Assembly (NCBI RefSeq): GCF_014646335.1
Contig: NZ_BMNG01000012.1
Location: forward strand, 1 to 60,867
Reading direction: 5' to 3'
Length of the DNA stretch: 60,867 nucleotides
DNA from: Streptomyces lasiicapitis
GTDB lineage: Bacteria; Actinomycetota; Actinomycetes; Streptomycetales; Streptomycetaceae
The translations under genes and the position numbers were made by a program. Positions 49,701 through 58,748 of this stretch are shown here, piece after piece (position 1 is the first letter of the stretch; each line of letters opens with the position of its first letter). Below the pieces are notes generated by a model. The model ran no database searches and was not told where the DNA came from. It saw only the letters and a program-made list of their open reading frames with translations.

Positions 49701-50830
49701 GCCGCCACCGCCGTGCGCTCGGCGAGCACTTCTTCGTAGTGCTCGATCAGCTGGTCGCCGACGGCGTCCCAGGTGCGCCCCTGCACGGCGGCGCGCCCGG
49801 CGGCTCCGTAGGCGGCCCGCAGCCCCGGGTCGGCGGCCATCGCCCACACCGCGTCCCGTACGGCGGCGTCGTCACCGGGCCGGACGAGGCTGCCGGTGCG
49901 TCCGGGGACCACCAGGTCGAGGGGTCCGCCCACGGCGGGCGCGACGACGGGCACGCCGCTGGCCATGGCCTCCTGCACGGTCTGGCAGAAGGTCTCCAGG
50001 GGGCCGGTGTGTACGAAGACGTCCAGTGAGGCGAAGATCCGGGCGAGTTCGTCGCCGGTGCGGCGGCCGAGCAGCGCGGCCCCGGGGAGCGCGGTTTCCA
50101 GGGCGCCCGCGCTCGGCCCGTCGCCCACGACCACGACGCGGACCCCGTCGAGGCCGCACACCCTGGCCAGGAGCTCGACGTGCTTCTCGGGGGCGAGCCG
50201 TCCTACGTAGCCGACGATCAGTTCGCCGTTGGGGGCGAGTGCGCGGCGCAGGGCGGCGTCCCTGAGCGCGGGCCGGAACCGGTCGGTGTCCACGCCGCGC
50301 GGCCACAGCCGCACCCGGGGCACGCCGTGCGCCACCAGGTCGGTGAGGGCCGCGGTGGACGGCGCGAGGGTGCGGTCGGCGGCGGCGTGCACCGCACGGA
50401 TGCGCCGCCACGCGGTGGCTTCGCCCATGCCCACGTACGTACGCGCGTAGCCGCCGAGGTCGGTCTGGTAGACGGCGACGGTGGGCAGGTCCTTGCGTAC
50501 GGCGGCGGCCATGCCGCGGGCGCCGAGGACGAAGGGGCTCGCCAGGTGGACGAGGTCGGCCTGGTGCGCGCTCAGCGCGGCCGCAAGGCGTCGGCTCGGC
50601 AGCGCGACCCTGACCTGGGGGTATCCGGGGAGAGGCAGGGACGGCACGCGGACGACGGGGCACGGGGAGAGGGTGTCTGCGGTGTCGTCGGCGGCGCCGG
50701 CCGAGGTGGCCGGGGCGACGACGAGCGGATCGTGACCGCGCGCGACGAGCTGCCGCGCGGTCTGCAGGGCGCAGTGCGACACGCCGTTGATGTCGGGGGG
50801 AAAGGATTCGGTGACGATGACGACACGCAT
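49697..50830 (-). CDS. GT4 glycosyltransferase (mannosyltransferase-like)
   Basis: 377-residue GT4 enzyme. ESFPPDINGVSHCALQTARQL is the classic acceptor-side motif of alpha-mannosyltransferases of the MgtA/PimB group, GYVGRLAPEKHVELLARV binds the nucleotide sugar, and ETFCQTVQEAMASGVPVVAP is the EX7E active site. It begins the three-gene operon that also encodes a second GT4 enzyme and an SGNH hydrolase, which suggests assembly of a glycolipid or glycan, but the acceptor and sugar are unknown. Confidence 0.92.
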   Translation of the reverse strand: MRVVIVTESFPPDINGVSHCALQTARQLVARGHDPLVVAPATSAGAADDTADTLSPCPVVRVPSLPLPGYPQVRVALPSRRLAAALSAHQADLVHLASPFVLGARGMAAAVRKDLPTVAVYQTDLGGYARTYVGMGEATAWRRIRAVHAAADRTLAPSTAALTDLVAHGVPRVRLWPRGVDTDRFRPALRDAALRRALAPNGELIVGYVGRLAPEKHVELLARVCGLDGVRVVVVGDGPSAGALETALPGAALLGRRTGDELARIFASLDVFVHTGPLETFCQTVQEAMASGVPVVAPAVGGPLDLVVPGRTGSLVRPGDDAAVRDAVWAMAADPGLRAAYGAAGRAAVQGRTWDAVGDQLIEHYEEVLAERTAVAA

Positions 50831-51323
50831 ACCCGTGTTGTCGTCAGACGGGGCGTGCCCACGTCAAAGTGGATCTTTCCTGACGTGGAACGTCCCATGA
50901 GCGTTCCGCACCGCGGGATCCGGCCATTCGCCGCACGCGGGGACGTTCCGTACTGGGCGGGAGCGGCGAGCGGGGTTCCCGGCACCGTGGCCGCGTGCTG
51001 GCCGCGTGCGGCGAGCGACGACTACGTGGCCCGTGCGGCGGTACGTGACGCTCCGCATCGGGGGGTGCGGTGCGCGAAGCGTCTCCCCCGCGGCAGCGCA
51101 CGGGCCCGGCGTCCCGCAAGGGTCGGTGCCCACGCGACGCATCCCGCCCCCGCGTCGGATGCGGCATGCGGAACATCGCCCCGTTCGGCACCGGGCGAGT
51201 GCGGCATGCGGGACAGCACCCCCCGCGCAGTGCAGCTCCCCCTGCCCGGTGCACTCCCCGTCGTCCCGCGGAGCAGCCGGGGCACCCACAGGGCACCCGC
51301 CGCACCGCGCCAAGCGGCTCCGC
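50831..51323. promoter_or_regulatory. 493-base gap upstream of the glycosyltransferase operon
   Basis: The region has no credible gene. The notable element is an exact inverted repeat, GGAACGTCCC at 50887-50896 and GGGACGTTCC at 50940-50949, 43 bases apart and 57 bases upstream of the operon start. Further on, TGCGGCATGCGG occurs at about 51162 and again at about 51211. The operon's promoter must lie here. Confidence 0.45.
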
Positions 51324-52742
51324 TCACACAGCGGGCGCGTCCGGCCCGATACGGCTCCGTACCGCCGACTGCACGTCGTCCTCCTCGGCGGGATCCGCCG
51401 CCAGTCTGCGGAGGCGGTTGACGACGCGGGCGTCGCCGGTCTCGGCGTGGCGGGCGGCGACTTCGCGGGTGGACTCCTCGCAGTCCCACAGGCACTCGAC
51501 GGCGAAGCCGGCGGCGAAGGAGGGGTCGGTGGCGGCCAGCGCGCGGGCGGCGCGGCCTCTGAGGTGGGAGGAGGCGGTCTCGCGGTAGACATGGCGCAGG
51601 ACGGGCGCCGCGCAGCCGATGCCGAGGCGTCCGGCGCCGTCGACGAGCGGCCACAGGGTCGACTCGTCCGGGCCGTCACCGCGCACCGCCTCGCGCAGCG
51701 CGGCGAGCACGAGCTGGCTGTCCTGGGCGCCGCCGCGGCAGGCGAGGACGCGTCCGGCGGCCGCGCCGAGCGCGTCGGGCCGGCCGGCCCACTGTCGGGC
51801 CCGGTCGACGGCGGCGACGGAGCGCATCCGCTCGAACGTCTCGGCCGCGATGTCGACGACGGCACGCGAGGTGCTCTGGGCCGCTTCTTCCAGGAGGTCG
51901 AGCACGTCGGGATCGTGGGTGTCGGCCAAGTACCGCAAGGCGGTGCCGCGTGCCCCGTCCGTGCCGTGCCGGGCGGCCCGCACGATCTCGGCGCGGTCCT
52001 CGGGCCCGGCGACGGCGGTCAGGCAGCGGGCGGCCGGCACATGCAGCGCGGCCCCCCGGTCAAGGCCTTCCTGGGCCCAGTCGAACACGGCCTGGACGCT
52101 CCAGCCGGGCCGTGGCCCGGTCGGTTCCATCTGGCGCTGCCAGCGGTCGAAGGAGCCGCGTTCGCCGGCGGCGCGCACACGGGCGCCGATCCCGGGGCGC
52201 GGATCGTCGGCCCACAGCCGCCAGGGCCGCGGCTCGAAGGCGTCGCGCACGGCGGTGGCCAGGGCGGCCTCGCCCTCGGCGTCGGCGGGGAATCTGGCGA
52301 GCACGGGCCCGGCGAGGGCGCGCAGGCCCGCGTCGTCGTCTCGCAGGGCCAGCTCGTCCAGGGCCCAGGCCCAGTTCGCGCCGTACTCGGCGTACCTGCG
52401 CAGCAGTCGCAGCGCGTCCAGCCTGTCGTACGAAGCGAGGTGGCCGAGGACCGAAAGCGCGAGCCCGGTGCGTGAGTCGTCCGGGTCGAGCGTGTCGTCG
52501 GGGTCGAAGAGGTGGCGCTCGATGGCGCCGAGCCCGCCGTTCAGATCGAGGTAGAGACGGGCGTAGTACAGGGAGCGGTTCTCCACCTGCCAGTCGTGCC
52601 GCGGATCGTGCAGCACACAGTGGTCGAGGGCGGAGAGCGCCTCGGACCGTGGCGCGGTGAGGGCGTGCAGCGTGCCGTCGCCGCGGCCCCGCTGCAGCAG
52701 GCCGAGCAGCGTACCGCTGGGCGCTATGACCGGTTCGAACAT
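51324..52742 (-). CDS. HEAT-repeat protein
   Basis: 472 residues of alpha-helical repeats: pairs of helices of about 35 residues with Asp/Arg positions (for example ALRYLADTHDPDVLDLLEEAAQ and LRGRAARALAATDPSFAAGFAVECLW). HEAT arrays are scaffolds for protein-protein contact; the partner cannot be inferred. The ATG at 52742 was chosen over the GTG at 52757 because GTGAGG precedes it and the protein then opens MFEPVIAPSGTLLGLLQRG, which I remember from Streptomyces relatives. Confidence 0.82.
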   Translation of the reverse strand: MFEPVIAPSGTLLGLLQRGRGDGTLHALTAPRSEALSALDHCVLHDPRHDWQVENRSLYYARLYLDLNGGLGAIERHLFDPDDTLDPDDSRTGLALSVLGHLASYDRLDALRLLRRYAEYGANWAWALDELALRDDDAGLRALAGPVLARFPADAEGEAALATAVRDAFEPRPWRLWADDPRPGIGARVRAAGERGSFDRWQRQMEPTGPRPGWSVQAVFDWAQEGLDRGAALHVPAARCLTAVAGPEDRAEIVRAARHGTDGARGTALRYLADTHDPDVLDLLEEAAQSTSRAVVDIAAETFERMRSVAAVDRARQWAGRPDALGAAAGRVLACRGGAQDSQLVLAALREAVRGDGPDESTLWPLVDGAGRLGIGCAAPVLRHVYRETASSHLRGRAARALAATDPSFAAGFAVECLWDCEESTREVAARHAETGDARVVNRLRRLAADPAEEDDVQSAVRSRIGPDAPAV

Positions 52743-53042
52743 GGGAAACAGCCTCACATCAAGCGTCGACGCAACCGGGAATCCGCACTACCTGGCCGTG
52801 CGCCAACACGTCGGGCCGCCCGCCGTCTCTTGCTTGCTGAAGACCATCTTCCTCTGCCTCTCGTCGGTGACCCGGAGGTTCCCGGACGCCAAGTCCGGGG
52901 TCGGGCCGCTCACGGTCCGCGCGCTGCGGCAACATCTGCCCCGACGTCGCGTCCGTGAATCACGTCGTCATGATGACCCAGCGGTTCAGCCCGCCGCGAC
53001 CACATTTCCGGCGCCCCCGTCGTGCCAGGTCGCGTACCCCGC
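52743..53042. other. Non-coding gap between HEAT and ankyrin genes
   Basis: These 300 bases hold the promoter of the HEAT-repeat gene and the region after the ankyrin gene. Open frames crossing it are short and lack ribosome sites. A small GGACGCCAAGTCC hairpin lies at 52884-52896. I see nothing else of note. Confidence 0.4.
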
Positions 53043-53435
53043 TCAGGCTGCCCCGAACAGCCCGAGCAGCTCGGTCTTTTGGAACATGCGCGCGGTGTCG
53101 ATCGCCGAGGGGGTGCCCGCGGCCGGATCGGCGCCGCCGTCGAGCAGCGCCCGCACCACGTCGTCGGAGCCCTTGAAGACGGCGCCGGCGAGCGGCGTCT
53201 GGCCCTTGTCGTTGATGCGGTTGGCGTCCGCGCCGCGCTCGATGAGGGCGCGCACGGCGGCCGCGTGGCCGTGGTAGGCGGCCAGCATCACGAGCGAGTC
53301 GCCGCTGTCGTTGGTGAGGTTCGCGGGCACGCCCGCGTCGACGTACGAGGCGAGGGCGTCGGTGTCGCCCGCCCGGGCCAGATCGAAGATCTTGCCCGCC
53401 AGCTCCACGACCTCGGGGTCGGGGGCTTCACTCAT
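53043..53435 (-). CDS. Small ankyrin-repeat protein
   Basis: 130 residues comprising about three ankyrin repeats: DALASYVDAGVPANLTNDSGDSLVMLAAYHGHAAAVRALIERGADANRINDKGQTPLAGAVFKGSDDVVRALLDGGADP, with the usual TPLxxA and GADxN signatures. The ATG at 53435 follows AAAGGCGG. Such isolated ankyrin proteins serve as binding modules; nothing nearby identifies the partner. Confidence 0.9.
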   Translation of the reverse strand: MSEAPDPEVVELAGKIFDLARAGDTDALASYVDAGVPANLTNDSGDSLVMLAAYHGHAAAVRALIERGADANRINDKGQTPLAGAVFKGSDDVVRALLDGGADPAAGTPSAIDTARMFQKTELLGLFGAA

Positions 53436-53761
53436 GGTGTGACCGCCTTTCGCGCTCGCGTGACTCAGGGGTGACGGCACCCGTACTGGGGGTGACCGCA
53501 CCCGCACCGCCGCCGTTCCTGCGGCCGTACGAGTGAATCGACAGGGTACTGCCCGTCACGGCACATGACCGACCGCGTCGGAGGCAAAGATCAGCGCGGC
53601 CGGACGACGCGGCCCGAACCCGCTCGCGCACGCCTCAACAGCCCACCACCATCCGGGCGAAATAACTGAAATATCCCCCATTTGCAGCTTTTATCGCATG
53701 GATACATGCTGTGAGCCTGGAAGTACTGATGGTGACTGTCCCCTCACTCAGGAGAACTCCC
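53436..53761. promoter_or_regulatory. Divergent region between the ankyrin gene and smeA
   Basis: This 326-base gap contains one of the few AT-rich patches of the window (about 53655-53710) and an inverted repeat GCATG-GATA-CATGC at 53696-53709. smeA is known to be expressed only in sporulating aerial hyphae, so developmental control sites are expected here, but I saw no clear WhiG promoter or WhiA GACAC box. Confidence 0.45.
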
Positions 53762-53956
53762 ATGGTCCTGTCCATCTCGGGCGTCGTGCTCCTCGGCATC
53801 ATCGCCTTCCTGTTCTTCCGCAAGGACGGGCTGAAGGCCTCCCACGCGGTGGTCTGCGCCCTCTTCGGCTTCTTCCTCGCGGGCACGGCCATCGCTCCGA
53901 GCATCAAGGCGGGCAGCGCGAGCCTCGCGAGCCTGCTCGGCGGGATCAAGTTCTGA
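53762..53956 (+). CDS. smeA: Small sporulation membrane protein SmeA
   Basis: 64-residue protein with two membrane helices (SISGVVLLGIIAFLFF and AVVCALFGFFLAGTAI) separated by a short basic turn. In S. coelicolor the small membrane protein SmeA is encoded directly ahead of the FtsK/SpoIIIE-like SffA and recruits it to sporulation septa; deletion disturbs spore maturation, septum placement and chromosome segregation. Length, topology and pairing match. AGGAGA lies at a good distance from the ATG. sffA begins 34 bases downstream. Confidence 0.88.
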   Translation: MVLSISGVVLLGIIAFLFFRKDGLKASHAVVCALFGFFLAGTAIAPSIKAGSASLASLLGGIKF

Positions 53957-53990
53957 CGGCTTTCCTCACCACCACTTCCAGGAGACCGAC

Positions 53991-55565
53991 GTGGCCCGGC
54001 GCCCCCTCCCCCGCATCCTGAGCACCGGCACCGCCCAGATCGCCCGGAGCCGGGAGCACATCGCGCGCAGTCGCGAGGTGGCCCGGTCGGCCGCCGACAG
54101 TGCCACCGACGTCCTCCACCCGCTGATCACCATCACGCGCGGGCTGCGCCGCCTCGCCGGAGCCGGGCGGCGCAAGTGGGCGGCGACGCCCAAGGAACGG
54201 CGCGGTTCGCTGCTGTTCCTGGTCGCTTCTCTTGTTCTCGTCGTGGCACTCATCCCCTACGGTCCGCTGCTCGCCGCCATCTGCCTGATGGCGGCAGCCG
54301 CCTGGACCGGGCGTGAGCGCACCGCGCCGGCCCCCTCCGGCCCGGACGACGCCCAGGTCCAACGGCTGCAGTCGCTCTACGAAGCGCTCGTTCCGTACTT
54401 CTCCGTCCCCGAGGACCCGAGCCCGCTGTTCGCCCACGGCGGCGAGTGGGACAAGGCCTTCACCTCGTACGCGTTCGACGGCGACGGCCGGATCGCCCAC
54501 CTGGTGATGCGTTATCCCACGTACTTCACCGACGGCGAGACCGCGTCCCGCGCGCGGATCGAGCAGGTGCTGCACGCCAAGTCGGGGCGCGGCCGCGAAT
54601 ACCACTTCGCGTGGGACGAGGAGGGCAACACCCTCGCCGTCACCGTGCTCCCGCCGCTGCCCACCGACATCGCCGCCCAGCGCTTCGTCACCGCGCCCGG
54701 CGAGACCGTCCTCGGCTTCACCGACCCCACCGCCGTGCAGCGCACCCTGCCCGTGGCCGACGGCGACGAGCAGCGCGACGTGCCGCCCGTCGTGTGGCGC
54801 ACGGGCATCCGCTCCACCGAGCCGCACCTGCTGGTCCTCGGCCGCCCCGGCAGCGGCACCACGACCCTGCTGCGCTCCGTCGCCCTGCAGGCGCTTCAGT
54901 ACGGTGACGTCGTCATCGTCGAGGGCAGCGGCACCGGCGACTACGCCTGCCTGACCGGGCGCGAGGGCGTCCTCGCCGTCGAGTGCGGGCTCGCCGGGGC
55001 GCTGGCCAGCCTGGAGTGGGCGGCGCACGAGACGGAGCGCCGCCTCATCGCGGCGAACCGGGCCCGGCAGGCGGGCCACCCGCCGCCCGACGACACCAGA
55101 CGGCCGCTGTGGATCCTCCTCGACCGCCCGAGCGTCCTCGGCCACCTGGCCGCGGCCGACGGCCACCGGGATCCGCAGTCACTGCTCCAGGTGCCGCTGC
55201 GGCACGGGCGCGCGGCGGGCGTCACCGTCGTGGTGGCCGAGCAGTTCGACGGCGTGGACGGGCTCACCGATTCCGTACGCCAGCACACCCGCGCGCGCGT
55301 GCTGCTCGGCCCGGCCACCGCCGACCAGGTCGAGGAGGTCCTGGGCGCGGTCCCGCACACGACGCCCACGGCGGACATGCCTCCGGGGCGCGGCTACGCC
55401 CGCCTGGGCACGGGCCCGGTCCTGCGCCTCCAGGTCCCGGCGACCCCCGATCCGTACGACGACGCCACGAGCGACACCCACCGGCGGGCCGTCCTCGACC
55501 TGCTCCCGGGCCGCACCACACCGGCGGACGCGAACCTGGCCCCGGCGGCGGTCGCCGAGGGCTGA
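53991..55565 (+). CDS. sffA: FtsK/SpoIIIE-like septal protein SffA
   Basis: 524 residues: a basic N terminus, a membrane hairpin at about 80-105 (SLLFLVASLVLVVALIPYGPLLAAICLMAAAAW), then a P-loop domain. The Walker A position reads LGRPGSGTTTLLRS, with Thr where an active FtsK has Lys, and Walker B reads LWILLDRPS, lacking the acidic pair. The protein therefore looks like a non-canonical or inactive member. In S. coelicolor SffA co-localises with FtsK at sporulation septa but does not replace it. GTG follows a GGAG site, and SmeA is the expected partner. Confidence 0.88.
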   Translation: MARRPLPRILSTGTAQIARSREHIARSREVARSAADSATDVLHPLITITRGLRRLAGAGRRKWAATPKERRGSLLFLVASLVLVVALIPYGPLLAAICLMAAAAWTGRERTAPAPSGPDDAQVQRLQSLYEALVPYFSVPEDPSPLFAHGGEWDKAFTSYAFDGDGRIAHLVMRYPTYFTDGETASRARIEQVLHAKSGRGREYHFAWDEEGNTLAVTVLPPLPTDIAAQRFVTAPGETVLGFTDPTAVQRTLPVADGDEQRDVPPVVWRTGIRSTEPHLLVLGRPGSGTTTLLRSVALQALQYGDVVIVEGSGTGDYACLTGREGVLAVECGLAGALASLEWAAHETERRLIAANRARQAGHPPPDDTRRPLWILLDRPSVLGHLAAADGHRDPQSLLQVPLRHGRAAGVTVVVAEQFDGVDGLTDSVRQHTRARVLLGPATADQVEEVLGAVPHTTPTADMPPGRGYARLGTGPVLRLQVPATPDPYDDATSDTHRRAVLDLLPGRTTPADANLAPAAVAEG

Positions 55566-55606
55566 GCCCGCGGCGCGTACAGCACACCCGCCACGTACAG
55601 CACGCC

Positions 55607-57124
55607 TCATGCCACGAACGTGTGCGGCCCCTCCGCCCCCGACCCCGCGCCCGTCCCCGCCTGAACGAGCCGCACCGCCGCCGCGAGCCGTACCGCCGCC
55701 TCGTCCGCCAGCGGCCCGCCGACGGTGAACGGCAGCCGTACGTACCCCTCGAAGGCGCCGTCGACGCCGAAGCGGGGGCCCGACGGCACCCGGACGCCCA
55801 CGCGTTCGCCGACCTCGGCGATGCGGGAGCCGGACAGGCCGCCGGTGCGGACCCACAACGTCAGCCCGCCGCGCGGCACTTCGAACTCCCAGTCGGGCAG
55901 CTCGCGGCGCACGGCGGCGACCAGCGCGTCGCGGTTCTCGCGCGCCTGCGTCCTGCGTACGTCCACGGCCTGCTGCCAACCGCCGGTGCTGAGCAGCCAG
56001 TTGAGGGCAAGCTGCTCCAGGACGGGGGTGCCGAGGTCGGCGTACGCGCGGGCCGCGACCAGGCTGCGGATCACGTCGGGCGCGGCACGCACCCAGCCGA
56101 TGCGCATGCCCGCCCAGAAGGCCTTGCTCGCCGAGCCGACGGTGATGACGGTGGAGCCCGCGGGGTCGAACCCGCAGACGGGGCGCGGCATGGCGAATTC
56201 TTCGTCGTCGCCTTCGTCGAGGCGCAGTTCGCTCATGGTCTCGTCGACGACGAGTACGGTCCCCGCGTGCCGGGCCGCGTCGACGAGGCGGCGGCGCTGG
56301 TCCTCGTCGGCGAGCGCGCCGGTCGGGTTGTGGAAGTCGGCGACGACGTACGCGAGCCGGGGCGCGGCATCGCGCAGGACCTGGCGCCAGCGGTCCATGT
56401 CCCAGCCGCCGAGCCCCTCGGCCATCGCCACGGGGACCAGGCGCGCGCCCGCCTCGCGCATGAGCTGGAGGATGTTGGCGTAGCTCGGCGACTCGACCGC
56501 GATGCGTTCGCCACGACCCGCGAAGAGGTGACAGATCGCGTCGATGGCGCCCATCGCGCCGGTGGTGACCATGATCTGTTCGGGCATGGTCGGTATCCCG
56601 CGCGCGGTGTAGCGCTCGGCGAGCATGGCGCGCAGCGCGGGCAGTCCGGCCGGGTAGTCGCCGTGGGTATGGGCGTAGGGCGGGAGCTCTTCGAGGGCGC
56701 CCTGCACGGAGCGGGTGAGCCAGGGCTCGGGCGCGGGCAGGGCCGCGCAGCCGAGGTCGATCATGGAGCCGAGCGCTTCCGGGGGCAGCGGTTCGAGGCC
56801 GCGCGCGGGCAGCGGGTTCCCTGCGGGTACGGCGGTCCAACTGCCCGCTCCCCTGCGGGACTCCAGGAACCCCTCGCTCCGTAGCGCCTCGTACGCGGCG
56901 GCGACGGTGGTGCGGCTCACGGCGAGCGCCACGGCCAGCTCGCGCTCGGCGGGCAGCCGGGCGGCCACGGGCACGCGCCCCTCCAGGACGAGGAGCCGGA
57001 TACCGTCGGCAAGGGCGCGGTAGGCGGGCGGGCGGCGGGTGCCCGCGCCCGCGGGACGCGCCTGCTGGGAGGTGAGCAGCCGGGCGAGCTGGGTCGAGCC
57101 CACCGCTGATGTCCACTGAGCCAT
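55607..57124 (-). CDS. MocR-type regulator (GntR HTH fused to aminotransferase domain)
   Basis: 505 residues: a GntR winged HTH at the N terminus (YRALADGIRLLVLEGRVPVAARLPAERELAVALAVSRTTVAAAYEALRSEGFL) fused to a fold-type I aminotransferase domain with NPTG-like FHNPTGALADED and the PLP lysine in VGSASKAFWAGMRIGW. MocR proteins sense PLP or amino compounds. It is divergent from a YczE-family membrane-protein gene, a pairing known from other bacteria (YczR-YczE), with TTGGC repeats between. Confidence 0.93.
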   Translation of the reverse strand: MAQWTSAVGSTQLARLLTSQQARPAGAGTRRPPAYRALADGIRLLVLEGRVPVAARLPAERELAVALAVSRTTVAAAYEALRSEGFLESRRGAGSWTAVPAGNPLPARGLEPLPPEALGSMIDLGCAALPAPEPWLTRSVQGALEELPPYAHTHGDYPAGLPALRAMLAERYTARGIPTMPEQIMVTTGAMGAIDAICHLFAGRGERIAVESPSYANILQLMREAGARLVPVAMAEGLGGWDMDRWRQVLRDAAPRLAYVVADFHNPTGALADEDQRRRLVDAARHAGTVLVVDETMSELRLDEGDDEEFAMPRPVCGFDPAGSTVITVGSASKAFWAGMRIGWVRAAPDVIRSLVAARAYADLGTPVLEQLALNWLLSTGGWQQAVDVRRTQARENRDALVAAVRRELPDWEFEVPRGGLTLWVRTGGLSGSRIAEVGERVGVRVPSGPRFGVDGAFEGYVRLPFTVGGPLADEAAVRLAAAVRLVQAGTGAGSGAEGPHTFVA

Positions 57125-57147
57125 GATCCCAGTCCACCTTCATCGAA

Positions 57148-57174
57148 TTGGCCATGGTTGGCGTCTTCTGCCAA
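57148..57174. promoter_or_regulatory. Candidate MocR operator: TTGGC direct and inverted repeats
   Basis: TTGGC occurs at 57148-57152 and 57158-57162, exactly one helical turn apart, and GCCAA at 57170-57174 forms an inverted partner. Direct repeats at this period are what MocR-family dimers bind in known cases. The set lies between the divergent regulator and transporter genes. Confidence 0.5.
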
Positions 57175-57221
57175 GCCACAGAGTGTCATGAGTCAGGCCA
57201 CTACCACTACGGGGGCTTCTC

Positions 57222-57911
57222 TTGTTCAGGGCGAAATCAGGTCGGCCCACTACGGGATCGCGCGGCGGGCGCCACCTCACACGGCGGCTGTGCCAGCTGT
57301 ACGTCGGTCTCGCCCTGTACGGCGCCAGCTCCGCGCTCCTGGTGCGCTCGGGTCTCGGCCTCGAGCCGTGGAACGTGCTGCACCAGGGCATCGCCGAGCG
57401 CATCGGGATGTCGATCGGCGTCGTCTCGATCTTCGTGGGCGCCGCCGTGCTGCTGCTGTGGATCCCACTGCGCCAGCGCCCGGGGCTCGGCACCGTGTCG
57501 AACGTCTTCGTGGTCGGCCTGGCGATGGACGGCACCCTGGCCCTCGTACCGGACGCGCACGCCCTGGGCATCCGCATACCGCTCCTGGTGGCGGGGATCG
57601 TGCTCAACGGGGTGGCGACGGGCCTCTACATAGCGGCCAGGTTCGGGCCGGGTCCGCGCGACGGCCTGATGACGGGGCTGCACGAGCGCACCGGCCGCTC
57701 CATCCGGTTGATGCGCACCCTGGTGGAGGTGGCGGTCGTCGTCACCGGGTTCGCGCTCGGCGGCACCCTCGGCGTGGGCACGGTCGTGTACGCCCTGGCG
57801 ATCGGTCCGCTCGCCCAGTTCTTCCTGCGCTTCTTCGCCGTTCCCACGTCTCCGGAGAGCCGCGTCGTGGCCTCCGGAGAGCCATCGGAGCAGGCGATAC
57901 TGCAACGGTGA
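57222..57911 (+). CDS. YczE/YitT-family membrane protein
   Basis: About 229 residues with five membrane helices and the family motif SGLGLEPWNVLHQGIAERIGMSIGVVS, plus ARFGPGPRDGLMTGLHERTG. The YczE group is a putative transporter or membrane enzyme whose genes sit beside MocR regulators. The start is uncertain: TTG at 57222 gives the length shown. Its stop overlaps the next gene's GTG (57908-57911). Confidence 0.82.
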   Translation: MFRAKSGRPTTGSRGGRHLTRRLCQLYVGLALYGASSALLVRSGLGLEPWNVLHQGIAERIGMSIGVVSIFVGAAVLLLWIPLRQRPGLGTVSNVFVVGLAMDGTLALVPDAHALGIRIPLLVAGIVLNGVATGLYIAARFGPGPRDGLMTGLHERTGRSIRLMRTLVEVAVVVTGFALGGTLGVGTVVYALAIGPLAQFFLRFFAVPTSPESRVVASGEPSEQAILQR

Positions 57912-58675
57912 CCACGCGCGTACGCCATCCCTACCTCGACCACCCCGGCCCCCTCGCCTTCGCCCACCGCGGCGGAGCGGCCGACGGCCTGGAGAACACC
58001 GCGGCCGCCTTCAGGCGCGCCGTGGACGCGGGCTACCGCTACATCGAGACGGATGTGCACGCCACGTCGGACGGCAGGCTCGCGGCCTTCCACGACGCGA
58101 CGCTCGACCGCGTCACGGACGCGACCGGGAAGATCGCGGACCTGCCCTGGAGCGAGGTGCGGCAGGCCCGCGTGGCGGGCAGCGAGCCGGTGCCCCTCTT
58201 CGAAGACATGCTGGAGGCGTTCCCCGACGTCCGCTGGAACGTGGACGTGAAGGCCGAGCCGGCCCTGCTGCCGCTCCTGGAACTGATCGAGCGCACCCGC
58301 TCCTGGGACCGCGTCTGCGTCGGCTCGTTCTCCGAAGCACGCGTTTCCCGCGCCCAGCGCCTCGCGGGACCGCGCCTGGCCACGTCGTTCGGTACGCGCG
58401 GTGTGCTGGGGCTGCGGCTGCGCTCCCTGGGCGTGCCCGCGACCCCGCGCGTCTCGGCGGTGTGCGCCCAGGTGCCGGAGGCCCAGTCGGGGGTCCGGGT
58501 GGTCGACCACCGCTTCGTACGCACCGCCCACGCGCGCGGGCTGCAGGTCCACGTCTGGACGATCAACGACGCCGAGCGCATGCACACCCTGCTCGACCTG
58601 GGCGTCGATGGCATCATGACGGACCACATCGAGACGCTGCGCGACGTGCTCAAGGACCGGGGGACCTGGGTCTGA
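57908..58675 (+). CDS. Glycerophosphodiester phosphodiesterase
   Basis: 255-residue cytoplasmic GDPD (no signal peptide). AHRGGAADGLENT, ETDVHAT, FHDATLDRVT and WNVDVKAE carry the metal-binding and catalytic residues of the family. It splits glycerophosphodiesters into glycerol 3-phosphate and an alcohol. Start GTG overlaps the upstream stop, so it is translationally coupled to the YczE-like gene. It is separate from the secreted GlpQ enzymes of Streptomyces, which have signal peptides. Confidence 0.9.
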   Translation: MTTRVRHPYLDHPGPLAFAHRGGAADGLENTAAAFRRAVDAGYRYIETDVHATSDGRLAAFHDATLDRVTDATGKIADLPWSEVRQARVAGSEPVPLFEDMLEAFPDVRWNVDVKAEPALLPLLELIERTRSWDRVCVGSFSEARVSRAQRLAGPRLATSFGTRGVLGLRLRSLGVPATPRVSAVCAQVPEAQSGVRVVDHRFVRTAHARGLQVHVWTINDAERMHTLLDLGVDGIMTDHIETLRDVLKDRGTWV

Positions 58676-58748
58676 CCGCCGGGGGCCGCGTCGGACTGTG
58701 TCGGATCGAGGGTCCACGGGGACCCCGGCGACAGCGAGGATTCACGGT

